A stretch of DNA of 21,054 bases from Sulfurospirillum sp. (GCA_003978405.1 QNZU01000040.1:1-21054), one strand, 5' to 3'; shown: positions 7,216 to 15,775, numbered from the stretch's first letter. The notes: generated from the letters alone by a model not told the origin. Numbers and translations are program-made.

Positions 7216-9381
7216 ATGGATCTTTTACTAAAGAAGATCAAAAATATCAACAATGTTGGTGATGCTACAAATCTTCTTTATGACTTAAGCCAAAATGACA
7301 AAGATGTAAAAGAGGCTCTTTTTTTTGCAAAAAAGTGGCATGAAGGACAATTTAGAAAATCTGGTGAACCTTATATAATTCATCCTATTTTGGTTGCATC
7401 TTTGACCGCCTATTTTGGTGGTGACAAAGATATGATTATTTCTGCACTTTTGCATGATGTTGTTGAAGACACAGAGTGTGAAATCACAGAGATTGAAACT
7501 AAATTTTCACCTGAAGTTGCAAAGCTTGTAGAGGGTTTGACCAAAATTGTCCAAATCAGAGATGACAAACTAGCACCCTCATCCTCAAATGAGAGACTGG
7601 CAAGTTCCGCTCTCTCTTTTAGGAAAATGCTCTTAGCCTCAATTGCAGATGTGAGAATTTTGGTCGTAAAACTTTGTGATAGAGTTCACAATATGCTTAC
7701 ACTTGATGCACTCTCGAATGAAAAACAAAAAAGAATTTCCGAAGAGACAATGGTAGTGTATGTACCAATTGCACACAGGCTTGGAATCTCTACTATAAAA
7801 AATGTTCTAGAAGACTTGAGTTTTTCCTATCTTATGCCAGTAGAGTATAAAAAAATAGAAAATATGATAACCGGCAAAGATCAGCAACTGCAACTTTCAC
7901 TAAACAGCTTCATAGACAAATTGACAAATCTATTACTTAAAAATGGTTTTATGCAAGGTAGCTTCAAGATTGAAAAGAGAATCAAACACTTCTACTCTAT
8001 CTATATGAAGATGCACAGAAAAGGGATCAGCATAGATGAAGTACTGGATTTGATGGCTGTAAGAGTTTTAGTGGAAGATCCTCTTGATTGTTACAGAGTT
8101 CTTGGAATAGTCCATCAAAACTTCACACCGCTTATTTCAAGATTTAAAGATTATATCGCTATTCCAAAAGATAATGGCTACCAGACTCTTCATACAACAC
8201 TCTTTGATGAGAGATCAATCATCGAGACTCAAATTAGAACTTACAAAATGCACAATACTGCACAGTTTGGAATTGCCGCACACTGGAAATACAAAGGATA
8301 CAGTGCACTTGAACCTAAACTCTCATGGCTAAATGATCTTAAGAGCCAAAGTGACGAGGGAGAGAGTCTTGAAGAGATGTACTCTTTGGCAAAAGATGAT
8401 CTTTACAGTGAAGATATATCTGTTTTTTCTCCAAAAGGTGATCTTTTTACACTACCTAGAGGTGCTACTGTGCTTGATTTTGCCTATGCCATTCATACAG
8501 AAGTGGGCAACAGTGCAAAAGAAGCCTATATCAACAAAAAAAGAGTACCATTTTTAACTGAACTTAAAAACGGTGATATTGTAACTATAAAAACCGGTGA
8601 TAAAATCATCAATCGTTGCAGTTGGATAAACACACTAAAAACTGCAAAAGCAAAAAATGCAATGAAAAACAATTGCAAACAAAAACTAAAAGAGATCAAT
8701 CTTTTTACATCAGAAAATATACTTTTGAATATATTTAACCTAAAATATGATCAACTCTCACCATATCTTGAAGAAGAAGGTATTTCAAAAAACCTTTTTA
8801 AATCTGCTATTGACAAAGAGCATCTTCAAGAAGATATTTACAAACTTAAAAAGAGAATCATCGCCAATAAAAAGATATTTCCTATCATCTCCCCTATAAA
8901 AAGTTACAAACTAAAAAAAGTTCAGTTTGACGATCTGATTTTTTATACCACTTCAAATATATCAAAAGTCAATTTTGATTACTGTTGCCACCCTAAAAAA
9001 GGTGATGATATAGTAGCTTTTAAAATGGGAAGTTCTGTTGTAGTTCATCATAAGTTTTGCTCACATGCATATGAGATGATGAGAGAAAGAGAGCCAATGC
9101 TTTTTGTTCAATGGCTCCAAAAAGATGCAAACTTATATAAACTCATTGTCAGTATTGAAAATAAAAAGGGTTCTCTAGCTTACTTTTTACAATATTTAGC
9201 TAAAATTGATATAGATTTAGTGACTATTTCTTTAAGTGAGCAGGAGAATACCCAAGCAAAGTTTTTTGAACTAGCAGTAGAGATTCCGCCAAAAAGCAAA
9301 GAGAAGTTACTACAAAAAGACAACAATAACTACCGCATCATTGAGCTTAGTGCGATGAATGATGCATATAAGAAGGATTGA
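7216..9381 (+). CDS. spoT: Bifunctional (p)ppGpp synthetase/hydrolase (SpoT/Rel, RSH family)
   Basis: 721 residues, a full-length RSH protein. The HD hydrolase domain has His56 (HPILVA) and His80-Asp81 (LLHDVVEDTE), so ppGpp degradation should be intact. The synthetase domain follows (DLMAVRV from about 278; SRFKDYIA, with RFKD typical of bifunctional enzymes; PKDNGYQTLHTT; ETQIRT). Next come a TGS domain (about 394-455, DISVFSPKGDLFTLPRGATVLDFAYAIH, of which the core is LPRGAT.LDFAY.IH), a helical region, a conserved-cysteine module (DYCCHPKKGD and HHKFCSHA) and a short, divergent ACT-like end. It balances the alarmone in starvation. No good Shine-Dalgarno sequence is visible; translation may be coupled to rpoZ. 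Confidence 0.95.
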   Translation: MDLLLKKIKNINNVGDATNLLYDLSQNDKDVKEALFFAKKWHEGQFRKSGEPYIIHPILVASLTAYFGGDKDMIISALLHDVVEDTECEITEIETKFSPEVAKLVEGLTKIVQIRDDKLAPSSSNERLASSALSFRKMLLASIADVRILVVKLCDRVHNMLTLDALSNEKQKRISEETMVVYVPIAHRLGISTIKNVLEDLSFSYLMPVEYKKIENMITGKDQQLQLSLNSFIDKLTNLLLKNGFMQGSFKIEKRIKHFYSIYMKMHRKGISIDEVLDLMAVRVLVEDPLDCYRVLGIVHQNFTPLISRFKDYIAIPKDNGYQTLHTTLFDERSIIETQIRTYKMHNTAQFGIAAHWKYKGYSALEPKLSWLNDLKSQSDEGESLEEMYSLAKDDLYSEDISVFSPKGDLFTLPRGATVLDFAYAIHTEVGNSAKEAYINKKRVPFLTELKNGDIVTIKTGDKIINRCSWINTLKTAKAKNAMKNNCKQKLKEINLFTSENILLNIFNLKYDQLSPYLEEEGISKNLFKSAIDKEHLQEDIYKLKKRIIANKKIFPIISPIKSYKLKKVQFDDLIFYTTSNISKVNFDYCCHPKKGDDIVAFKMGSSVVVHHKFCSHAYEMMREREPMLFVQWLQKDANLYKLIVSIENKKGSLAYFLQYLAKIDIDLVTISLSEQENTQAKFFELAVEIPPKSKEKLLQKDNNNYRIIELSAMNDAYKKD

Positions 9382-9385
9382 GGAT

Positions 9386-10591
9386 TTGTTTGATTTAGAT
9401 ACGGCATTAAAAGAGATACAAAGAGGTGTGAGTGAGATCATCGACATCAAAAGGATTGAGACACTTTTAAAAGAGTATTTAGAGAATGGAAAAGAGTTCT
9501 ATGTAAAAGCAGGATTTGATCCTACTGCTCCAGATATTCACTTAGGGCATACGGTACTAATCCAAAAACTTGCCACATTCCAAAAATATGGAGGAGTAGT
9601 TCAATTCTTAATAGGAGATTTTACCGGTATGATAGGCGATCCTACAGGTAAAAGCTCTACAAGAAAAAAGCTTGACAGAGAGACTGTTTTAGAAAATGCC
9701 AAGAGTTACAAAGAGCAGGTTTTTAAGATCCTTGATCCCAAAAAGACTGAAGTTGTTTTTAACTCTACTTGGCTTGATGAGCTAGGAGCTAGTGGGATTG
9801 TTGAGCTTAGTACCACTTACAGTGTAGCAAGAATGCTTGAGAGGGAGGATTTTGAAAAAAGATACAAATCCCAAACACCTATCTCAATCTCAGAATTTTT
9901 ATATCCGCTTCTTCAAGGATATGATTCTGTTGCACTAAAGAGTGATATAGAGCTTGGTGGAACAGACCAAAAGTTTAACCTTCTTATGGGAAGACAACTC
10001 CAAAGAGCTTACAATGTCGGAAAAGAGCAGGCAGTATTGATGATGCCTCTGCTTGAAGGGCTTGATGGAGTGAACAAGATGAGTAAATCACTTGGAAACT
10101 ATATCGGTGTTACTGAGAGTGCAAATGAGATATTTGGTAAAATTTTAAGTATCAGTGATGATTTGATGTGGAGATACTATGAACTTTTAAGTGAAAAATC
10201 GATCGAGCAGATAGAAAAACTAAAAGAGGGAGTATCAAATAACTCTCTGCATCCAAAATCGGTAAAAGAGGCTTTGGCAATGGAGTTGATTGAAAAATAT
10301 CACTCTAAAGAGGATGCACAAAAAGCAAAAGAGGAGTTTGAAAGAGTTCATAAAAAATCTCAAATTCCATCAGATATCAGTGAATTTACATTTGATGGAC
10401 CAATCTGGATAGCCAAAGCTTTGGTTGAATCAAAAATATCTCCTTCTACTTCACAGGCAAGAAGAGATATCAAACAAGGTGCGGCAAAAATAGATCAACA
10501 AAAAATTGATGATGAACAGTTACAGCTTGAGAGTGGTGAGTATATCTTACAGGTAGGAAAAAGAAAATTTGCAAAAGTAAAGGTAATCTAA
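9386..10591 (+). CDS. tyrS: Tyrosyl-tRNA synthetase
   Basis: From the TTG at 9386 the protein has 401 residues, the length I recall for C. jejuni TyrS, and begins FDLDTALKEIQRGV like its relatives. AAGGA at 9373-9377 sits 8 nt before that TTG. ATGs at 9359 and 9362 are in frame and would add nine or eight residues but lack a ribosome binding site and overlap spoT by about 20 nt. The catalytic domain has the class I signature as HLGH (residues 52-55) and KMSKS (231-235), plus YPLLQGYDSVAL and GGTDQKFN for tyrosine and ATP binding. A C-terminal S4-type RNA-binding domain follows (SQARRDIKQGAAKI onward). The enzyme charges tRNA-Tyr in the cytoplasm. Confidence 0.95.
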   Translation: MFDLDTALKEIQRGVSEIIDIKRIETLLKEYLENGKEFYVKAGFDPTAPDIHLGHTVLIQKLATFQKYGGVVQFLIGDFTGMIGDPTGKSSTRKKLDRETVLENAKSYKEQVFKILDPKKTEVVFNSTWLDELGASGIVELSTTYSVARMLEREDFEKRYKSQTPISISEFLYPLLQGYDSVALKSDIELGGTDQKFNLLMGRQLQRAYNVGKEQAVLMMPLLEGLDGVNKMSKSLGNYIGVTESANEIFGKILSISDDLMWRYYELLSEKSIEQIEKLKEGVSNNSLHPKSVKEALAMELIEKYHSKEDAQKAKEEFERVHKKSQIPSDISEFTFDGPIWIAKALVESKISPSTSQARRDIKQGAAKIDQQKIDDEQLQLESGEYILQVGKRKFAKVKVI

Positions 10592-10592
10592 A

Positions 10593-11681
10593 ATGGCTTT
10601 AAAGATAGGAAAATTTAGTATAAAACACCCAATCATTCAAGGTGGTATGGGTGTAGGTATTAGTTGGGACAAACTAGCTGCAAATGTAAGTAAAGAGGGA
10701 GGTCTTGGTATAATATCTAGTGTCGGTACCGGATACTATGAAAATCAAGCTTTTGTAGATAAAGAAATTGCCGGAAAACCATATGAAGCTCTAAATTTTT
10801 ATAGTGCAAAAGCTTTAAAAGAGATTTTTAAAAATGCCAGAAAAATTTGTGGCGATGCTCCTCTTGGATGTAATGTTTTATATGCGATCAATGACTATGG
10901 AAGAGTAGTTCGAGATGCTTGTGAAGCTGGAGCTGATGCTATCATAACAGGTGCCGGACTTCCAACAAATATGCCCGAATTTACTCAAGATTTTCCTGAT
11001 GTCGCACTCATACCAATCGTATCATCTGCAAAGGCACTCAAAATCATCTGCAAAAGATGGACACAAAGATACAATCGATTGCCAGATGCTGTGATTGTAG
11101 AGGGTCCAAAGAGTGGAGGACACCAAGGATTTACATATGAGCAGTGTTTTATGGAGGAGTACCAGTTAGAAAATCTGATCGCTCCTATAAAAGAGGAGAT
11201 TGCAAAATGGGGAGATTTCCCTCTGATTGCTGCTGGAGGTATCTGGGATAAGAGTGACATAGACAAAATGTTAGAACTAGGAGCTGATGGTGTCCAAATG
11301 GGTACCAGATTTATAGGAACACATGAGTGTGATGCACATGAAAATTTCAAAAAAGTCTTACTACAAACTAAAGAGGATGATATACAGCTCTTAAAATCTC
11401 CCGTTGGCTATCCCGCAAGAGGTGTTAGAACCAATCTTATTAAGATGGTAGAAAAAAGAGAGGGACCAGCCATCAAATGTATCAGTAACTGTGTTGCTCC
11501 CTGCCATAGAGGTGAAGAGGCAAAAGTTGTCGGATACTGTATAGCTGACAGACTCTCAGATGCCTATATGGGGAAAGAGGATACCGGACTATTCTTTACC
11601 GGTAGCAATGGATATAAAATCAACGAAATTATCTCAGTCAAAGAGCTAATGAATAAATTGGTTTATGGAGAAAATGATTAG
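10593..11681 (+). CDS. Nitronate monooxygenase-family FMN oxidoreductase (2-nitropropane dioxygenase-like)
   Basis: 362 residues in a TIM-barrel FMN fold. IIQGGMGVG near residues 14-22 starts the barrel. SGGHQGF, LIAAGGIWD and GADGVQMGTRFIGTHEC are the phosphate-binding and active-site segments of the NMO/FabK-like superfamily. A cysteine-rich stretch CISNCVAPC near residue 295 and a C-terminal tail after it are features I associate with Campylobacterota homologues rather than with characterised fungal or Pseudomonas enzymes. The physiological substrate is unknown; oxidation of toxic nitronates such as propionate-3-nitronate is the family activity. An enoyl-ACP reductase FabK role is a less likely alternative. 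It follows tyrS by 1 nt and overlaps amiA by 17 nt. Confidence 0.8.
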   Translation: MALKIGKFSIKHPIIQGGMGVGISWDKLAANVSKEGGLGIISSVGTGYYENQAFVDKEIAGKPYEALNFYSAKALKEIFKNARKICGDAPLGCNVLYAINDYGRVVRDACEAGADAIITGAGLPTNMPEFTQDFPDVALIPIVSSAKALKIICKRWTQRYNRLPDAVIVEGPKSGGHQGFTYEQCFMEEYQLENLIAPIKEEIAKWGDFPLIAAGGIWDKSDIDKMLELGADGVQMGTRFIGTHECDAHENFKKVLLQTKEDDIQLLKSPVGYPARGVRTNLIKMVEKREGPAIKCISNCVAPCHRGEEAKVVGYCIADRLSDAYMGKEDTGLFFTGSNGYKINEIISVKELMNKLVYGEND

Positions 11682-13143
11682 ACATTTTCTCCTTTTTTTC
11701 TTGCTAGTACTTAATCTATATGCTAGGAATTTGGCTTTTGAGATTGATAGACTAAATAAAGAGATCCCGTATGCAACAAAAGGTCAGACAGTAGAGATAC
11801 TACACAAGCTTGAAAATCTATATATCCAATCAGTCATTGCAAAAGATAAAAATCTAATTGTAAAATCTCTAAAAGGGATAATAAGATCAAGAAAACTCTT
11901 GGATTTAGATACTTCAAGCTACGAAAAAGAGTATAGATCTCTTAGTAAATACCATACAACTATAAAAAAATCAAAGCATATTCAGCCAAAAATAGATGAG
12001 TTCAAACCAAAGCCGATATCAAGATATGTAAACTCTATCAATGTAAAAGATAATACAATCGTTATAAAGTTTGACAAAAGGCTAAAAGGGAGTGAGCTGA
12101 TCTTTTATAACAACAATGATCCCAAGAAGAGTCTATACAAAACAGTCTATAACATAAAAGCAAAACTCAAAGGTGCAACTAAATTTTTACATACCCCGCT
12201 TCAAAGTGTAAGTATCTCACAAAAAGATGATATTCTTAGAGTAGTTTTACAAAATAACTCGCAAATATACTCAAAAGCTTTTATAAGAGGGGGAAATCTT
12301 TTTATCAAAATCAATAATAAAAAATCTTCAAACTACAACACAAAAACCTCTCATAAACAAAAGCCTATAGATATTATAGTCAAAAAAACAAAAGATAAAA
12401 AAGATAAAACTCTTAAAGAAAAAGTGCTTCCAAGGAAACAGACAAATGAGACACCTTTATATGCCTCATCAAAAATCATCGTAATTGATCCAGGACACGG
12501 AGGTAAGGATTCTGGAGCAGTCGGCTATAAAAATCACCTTGAAAAAAAAGCTGTTTTAAAAGTAGCAAAATATCTAAAGAGTATGCTAGTGAACAAGGGT
12601 TACAAAGTATTTATGACAAGAGATAGTGATAAATTTGTATCTTTAAAAAGCAGAACCCATATGGCAACAAAACTAAATGCAGATCTCTTTATCTCTATAC
12701 ATGCAAATGCTGCACCAAAGGGGAAAAAGCTGACTCTAAAAGGGATTGAAACATTTTTCCTCTCTCCAGCTAGGACAGATCGTGCCAAAAGAGTAGCAGC
12801 AAAAGAGAATGCGGCACCAAGTTCTGTTGATCGCAAGTCAAAAGATGCTATTTTGGACTTTCTAAATAAAACAAAAATCATCCAGTCAAACAAACTAGCT
12901 ATTGACATTCAAAGCTCTTTACTCAAAGCAACAAGAGCAAAATTTAGGAGTGTCAAAGACGGAGGGGTAAGAGAAGCTCCTTTTTGGGTGCTTGTCGGTG
13001 CACAAATGCCAGCGGCATTGATTGAAATCGGATATATCACCAATCCTATGGAGGGAGACAGACTCTATAATCCTTTTTACCAAAAGGCTTTGGCAAAGGG
13101 TATATATAACGGTATCAATAACTATTTTGCCAAAAATCGTTAA
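11665..13143 (+). CDS. amiA: N-acetylmuramoyl-L-alanine amidase (AmiA/AmiC type, Amidase_3)
   Basis: 492 residues: signal peptide (hydrophobic about 6-18), an N-terminal region with an AMIN-like beta module (about 113-215), a Lys-rich linker, and a zinc amidase from about 270. Zinc ligands are His278 (DPGHGG), Glu293 (HLEK) and His346 (SIHANA); the catalytic Glu is Glu454 (ALIEIGY). A segment at about 380-412 (KENAAPSSVD through NKTKIIQSNKLA) matches the inserted regulatory region of AmiB/AmiC-type amidases that blocks the active site until an EnvC/NlpD-type activator binds. It cuts the stem peptide from MurNAc for daughter-cell separation. The start is ATG 11665; ATG 11674 is an alternative. 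It is the last gene of the plus-strand run and converges on the acyltransferase. Confidence 0.93.
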   Translation: MEKMIRHFLLFFLLVLNLYARNLAFEIDRLNKEIPYATKGQTVEILHKLENLYIQSVIAKDKNLIVKSLKGIIRSRKLLDLDTSSYEKEYRSLSKYHTTIKKSKHIQPKIDEFKPKPISRYVNSINVKDNTIVIKFDKRLKGSELIFYNNNDPKKSLYKTVYNIKAKLKGATKFLHTPLQSVSISQKDDILRVVLQNNSQIYSKAFIRGGNLFIKINNKKSSNYNTKTSHKQKPIDIIVKKTKDKKDKTLKEKVLPRKQTNETPLYASSKIIVIDPGHGGKDSGAVGYKNHLEKKAVLKVAKYLKSMLVNKGYKVFMTRDSDKFVSLKSRTHMATKLNADLFISIHANAAPKGKKLTLKGIETFFLSPARTDRAKRVAAKENAAPSSVDRKSKDAILDFLNKTKIIQSNKLAIDIQSSLLKATRAKFRSVKDGGVREAPFWVLVGAQMPAALIEIGYITNPMEGDRLYNPFYQKALAKGIYNGINNYFAKNR

Positions 13144-13152
13144 AGCAAAATC

Positions 13153-13179
13153 AAGATTTATAAAAGATATTTAAATCTT
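13153..13179. repeat. AT-rich inverted repeat at the junction of two convergent genes
   Basis: AAGATTTA (13153-13160) and TAAATCTT (13172-13179) form 8-bp arms around an 11-nt centre, covering the stop of the acyltransferase just after amiA. It could act as a weak bidirectional terminator, but the stem is poor in G/C and no clear T-run follows. Confidence 0.3.
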
Positions 13180-14120
13180 CTATTTAGATATATCAAAACA
13201 ACTCCTCCTGCCACAGCAAAAAGATAGATCAGTGGAGTAAAAATTGGGTTGTCTGTCATAATCACCTGCTTTAAACTCATAATAAAAAGTGGATGAATAA
13301 GATAAATTGCAGTTGCAAGAGTCGATAGATAAGCAGTATCAGATTTTAATCCCATCTGCAACAAAGCAATAAATATTGCAGGAGTTAAAAAGAGTAGAAA
13401 TAATAAATTATCAAAATGGACATTACCTAGATTTTTAAAATTGATATAAGCTTCAGCTATTAACAGTATAAAAGATATAACTATGACAAAACCAACCGTG
13501 CTGCTTTTAATATGTTTGTATATTTTGGTTTTATTGATTAAAAATCCTATATTAAAAAATACAAAACCAAGAAATAGAAAATTTCTATGACCTGGTGTCC
13601 AGTTTAGTAAAGTATCAATTTTTTGAGATTTTGCAATATGATAAGTTCCACCATACTCAATAAAAAGACCTATTAAATAGAGCATTAGTGAAATAACAAG
13701 CAAAGTTTTTACAGGTAAATTCCTCAAAATATAGGTCAAAATACCAGCTATCACTACTGCATTTAAGTACCAAAGGTGCCAATACCCAAATAGAACTGTT
13801 TTTAAAATCTCTTTTGGAGGTTTAGAAATATCAAGCCAAAAGTATGAGTAAATAATCATCCAGATAATATAAATAAGTGTTACTCTTATGAGCCACTTTT
13901 TATATCTATTTGATTTTATAGAGTGATAAAAAAAATATCCGTTTATCAAAAGAAATCCAGGTACCGCAACTCTAAATATGCCATCTACAAAAATATAATT
14001 TACCCCACTTGGCAAAAAGTGTAAAAAGCCACTATTTGATGAGACATTTAAATGCAACTCTATCACCATAAAAACAAGAATTATTTTAAACAGATCAATT
14101 GCAAAATTTCTCTTCAACAA
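13158..14120 (-). CDS. Membrane acyltransferase, Acyl_transf_3 (WecH/OafA-like)
   Basis: About 320 residues with some ten hydrophobic helices and little else. The N-terminus FAIDLFKIILVFMVIELHLN has the family's first helix with its essential His (His22), followed by FRVAVPGFLLINGYFF, the classic Acyl_transf_3 motif. Such proteins move acyl groups, often acetyl, from the cytoplasm onto sugars of lipopolysaccharide, exopolysaccharide or osmoregulated glucans. The acceptor here is unknown. Two adjacent TTG codons (14120 and 14117) are the possible starts; GAGG stands 2 and 5 nt before them, favouring the second. It follows the ThiF-like gene by 7 nt. I do not know it from the equivalent place in relatives, and its very AT-rich, Ile/Phe/Leu-rich sequence fits an accessory gene, though this is weak evidence. 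Confidence 0.82.
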   Translation of the reverse strand: MLKRNFAIDLFKIILVFMVIELHLNVSSNSGFLHFLPSGVNYIFVDGIFRVAVPGFLLINGYFFYHSIKSNRYKKWLIRVTLIYIIWMIIYSYFWLDISKPPKEILKTVLFGYWHLWYLNAVVIAGILTYILRNLPVKTLLVISLMLYLIGLFIEYGGTYHIAKSQKIDTLLNWTPGHRNFLFLGFVFFNIGFLINKTKIYKHIKSSTVGFVIVISFILLIAEAYINFKNLGNVHFDNLLFLLFLTPAIFIALLQMGLKSDTAYLSTLATAIYLIHPLFIMSLKQVIMTDNPIFTPLIYLFAVAGGVVLIYLNRRFKYLL

Positions 14121-14127
14121 TGCCTCA

Positions 14128-14787
14128 TTAAATCTTGAATTTTTTTAAAACAAACTCTCCTGTATCACTATAGTAGCAGTAATACAAAGTATCTTCCTCT
14201 ACTTTTAATCCACACAGATACCTAAGAGCCAAGTTTGCTTCAAATGAAGCTATCTGCATCACCATAGGAGCTGCTATTCCTTTTGGAGTAGGCTCGATAA
14301 TTGGGAAAGATGAAAAATCTTTTTCTTTAAAAAGAGCTACAAACCCTTTAAACTCCTCCACACTTCCATATATCCAGGCAATACCCTGCTTTTTGGCAAA
14401 TTGATCAATCTGAGATCTTGTTTGAAGATTATCTGTTGCATCGATAATCAGATCTACTTTGGGTAAGTTTTGAATATATGTATCAAAATCGACTCTGAAG
14501 CTATTAACAGTGATATTTGAATTTCTCTTTTTTAATAGACTTGCTAAAATTTCTGATTTATATTCATTTAAATCAGATTCATTAAAAGCGATCTGTCTGT
14601 GGATGTTATGAAGTTCAATTTTATCAAAATCAACTAAGTCAATCTCCCCTATTCCACTCCCACTTAGTGCCAAAGCAACCGAACATCCAAGTCCACCGGA
14701 GCCTATAATTGCAATCTTTTTTTTTGCAAGAGAGTTTTGGGTCTTCTCTCCCCAAAGCATAATCTGTCTATTATAGTAACTACTCAA
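14128..14787 (-). CDS. ThiF/MoeB/HesA-family adenylyltransferase-like protein, minimal form
   Basis: 219 residues of E1-like fold. Visible are the N-terminal YYNRQIMLWG, ATP loop GSGGLG (residues 29-34), Asp53 with Asn61 and Arg64-Gln65 (the LHNIHRQ motif), Lys77, and DATDN at about 116-120. These bind ATP and adenylate the C-terminus of a ubiquitin-like sulfur carrier in ThiF and MoeB. The two CxxC zinc motifs of MoeB/ThiF are absent: the protein has only three or four cysteines, none so paired. The start is a TTG with AGAGG 6 nt before it, and it overlaps the nitrilase-like gene by 4 nt. No ThiS or MoaD gene lies in the window, so the partner is unknown. As I recall, Helicobacter pylori has a similar MoeB-type gene near a nitrilase-like gene. 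Confidence 0.82.
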   Translation of the reverse strand: MSSYYNRQIMLWGEKTQNSLAKKKIAIIGSGGLGCSVALALSGSGIGEIDLVDFDKIELHNIHRQIAFNESDLNEYKSEILASLLKKRNSNITVNSFRVDFDTYIQNLPKVDLIIDATDNLQTRSQIDQFAKKQGIAWIYGSVEEFKGFVALFKEKDFSSFPIIEPTPKGIAAPMVMQIASFEANLALRYLCGLKVEEDTLYYCYYSDTGEFVLKKFKI

Positions 14788-15581
14788 GCAAGACCTCTAA
14801 TCTCCAACTGCTTTCTAAATCCCCAACTATTTCTTGCCTCTTTAAGCTCTTTTTTGTCGATATTTGCTATCAACATCTCCTCTTTAGAGCCTAGTGAGTT
14901 TTCTATATGACCATCAGGATTGATAAGATATGTCTCACCATAAAATTTCCATAAACTCTGCTCATCATGATAAGTACCGATACGATTGACTCTTAAAATG
15001 TAACAGTTATTTAAAAATGCTCTTGTCTTTAATATCTCATTCCAACGATAATTTGATCCAAATGTAGAAACAGTTGGAAGTAGTACCACATCTACTCTAT
15101 TTTGTGCCATCTTCTGCCAAAATGCATCAAAATGGACTTCAAAACCGCTAATCACACCAAAGTTGAGATTGTGATGTCTAAAGATAATAGGCTCAATCTT
15201 ACCAGTGGGAGCATTGTCAAAAAAACTCTCCTCATCCCAATGTGAGTAGTTTATCAAAAACTCTTGATCACGATAGACAACCTCATCAGGCGAAAATTTG
15301 CCTATTTTTTTATAAATCTTCCCATCTTCGACTATAATAATAGGGGCGATAATATGCATTTTATACTTTTTTGCATACTCTTTCAGAGTCTCTATTTTAT
15401 GTTTTGACTGCTCTTTTATAAGCATTCTAGGAATATTTTCAAGCTCTTTGAAAAAGCTGTTTAAAACATACTCGCCCAAAACAACTAGATCAATTCCCTG
15501 CTTATGACAACTTTTCATATAAGCATTTAGCTTTTGATTGCTAAGAGGCAATGTTGCCAATTGCAAAGCTGCAAGTTTCAT
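14784..15581 (-). CDS. Carbon-nitrogen hydrolase (nitrilase superfamily) protein lacking the catalytic Cys and Lys
   Basis: 265 residues with the nitrilase alpha-beta-beta-alpha layout. The catalytic Glu is kept (VVLGEYVL, near residue 37). The Lys motif, normally YRKxHL, reads YRDQEFL. The nucleophile motif, normally GVxICYDxxFPE, reads GVISGFEVHFD, with Gly where Cys is expected. Downstream segments VDVVLLPTVSTFGSN, WNEILKTRAFLNNCYILRVNRIG and the final strands are well preserved. The fold is therefore under selection, but ordinary amidase chemistry should not be possible. It starts with ATG overlapping xseB by 4 nt and ends overlapping the ThiF-like gene by 4 nt, so the three are translated together. 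It may be a structural or regulatory partner of the ThiF-like protein; this is inference only. Confidence 0.83.
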   Translation of the reverse strand: MKLAALQLATLPLSNQKLNAYMKSCHKQGIDLVVLGEYVLNSFFKELENIPRMLIKEQSKHKIETLKEYAKKYKMHIIAPIIIVEDGKIYKKIGKFSPDEVVYRDQEFLINYSHWDEESFFDNAPTGKIEPIIFRHHNLNFGVISGFEVHFDAFWQKMAQNRVDVVLLPTVSTFGSNYRWNEILKTRAFLNNCYILRVNRIGTYHDEQSLWKFYGETYLINPDGHIENSLGSKEEMLIANIDKKELKEARNSWGFRKQLEIRGLA

Positions 15582-15772
15582 TTTTCCTCGCTTTGTCGGT
15601 ACTCTTGGATTGTAAGTTTAGCACTCTCAAGAAGCTTTGTTGCACTATCTAGCTCTTTGATACCCTCTTTATAGAACTTTACCCCATCTTCCAAAGAGAT
15701 TTGAGGATCCATCAACTTTTCTAAAATTTTTTTGGCATGATCTAACTTCTCTTCAAAACTCTCTTTTTGCAC
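15578..15772 (-). CDS. xseB: Exodeoxyribonuclease VII small subunit
   Basis: 64 residues, normal for XseB, with the signature FEEKLDHAKKILEKL, then ISLEDGVKFYKEGIKEL and a final helix. XseB multimers bind XseA to form exonuclease VII, which degrades single-stranded DNA from both ends. xseA is not in the window. The start codon is GTG; AAGGAG stands 6 nt before it and its last bases overlap the TAG stop of metX, so translation is probably coupled to metX. Confidence 0.88.
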   Translation of the reverse strand: MQKESFEEKLDHAKKILEKLMDPQISLEDGVKFYKEGIKELDSATKLLESAKLTIQEYRQSEEK

Positions 15773-15775
15773 AAG

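Noticed and set aside
9359..9385. ATG at 9359 or 9362 as tyrS start
   Set aside because: No Shine-Dalgarno sequence, longer overlap with spoT, and added residues not expected in TyrS; not fully excluded.
10985..11350. Minus-strand open frame of 121 codons inside the nitronate monooxygenase gene
   Set aside because: It is a Ser/Pro-rich shadow of a well-conserved gene, without a start context or family character.
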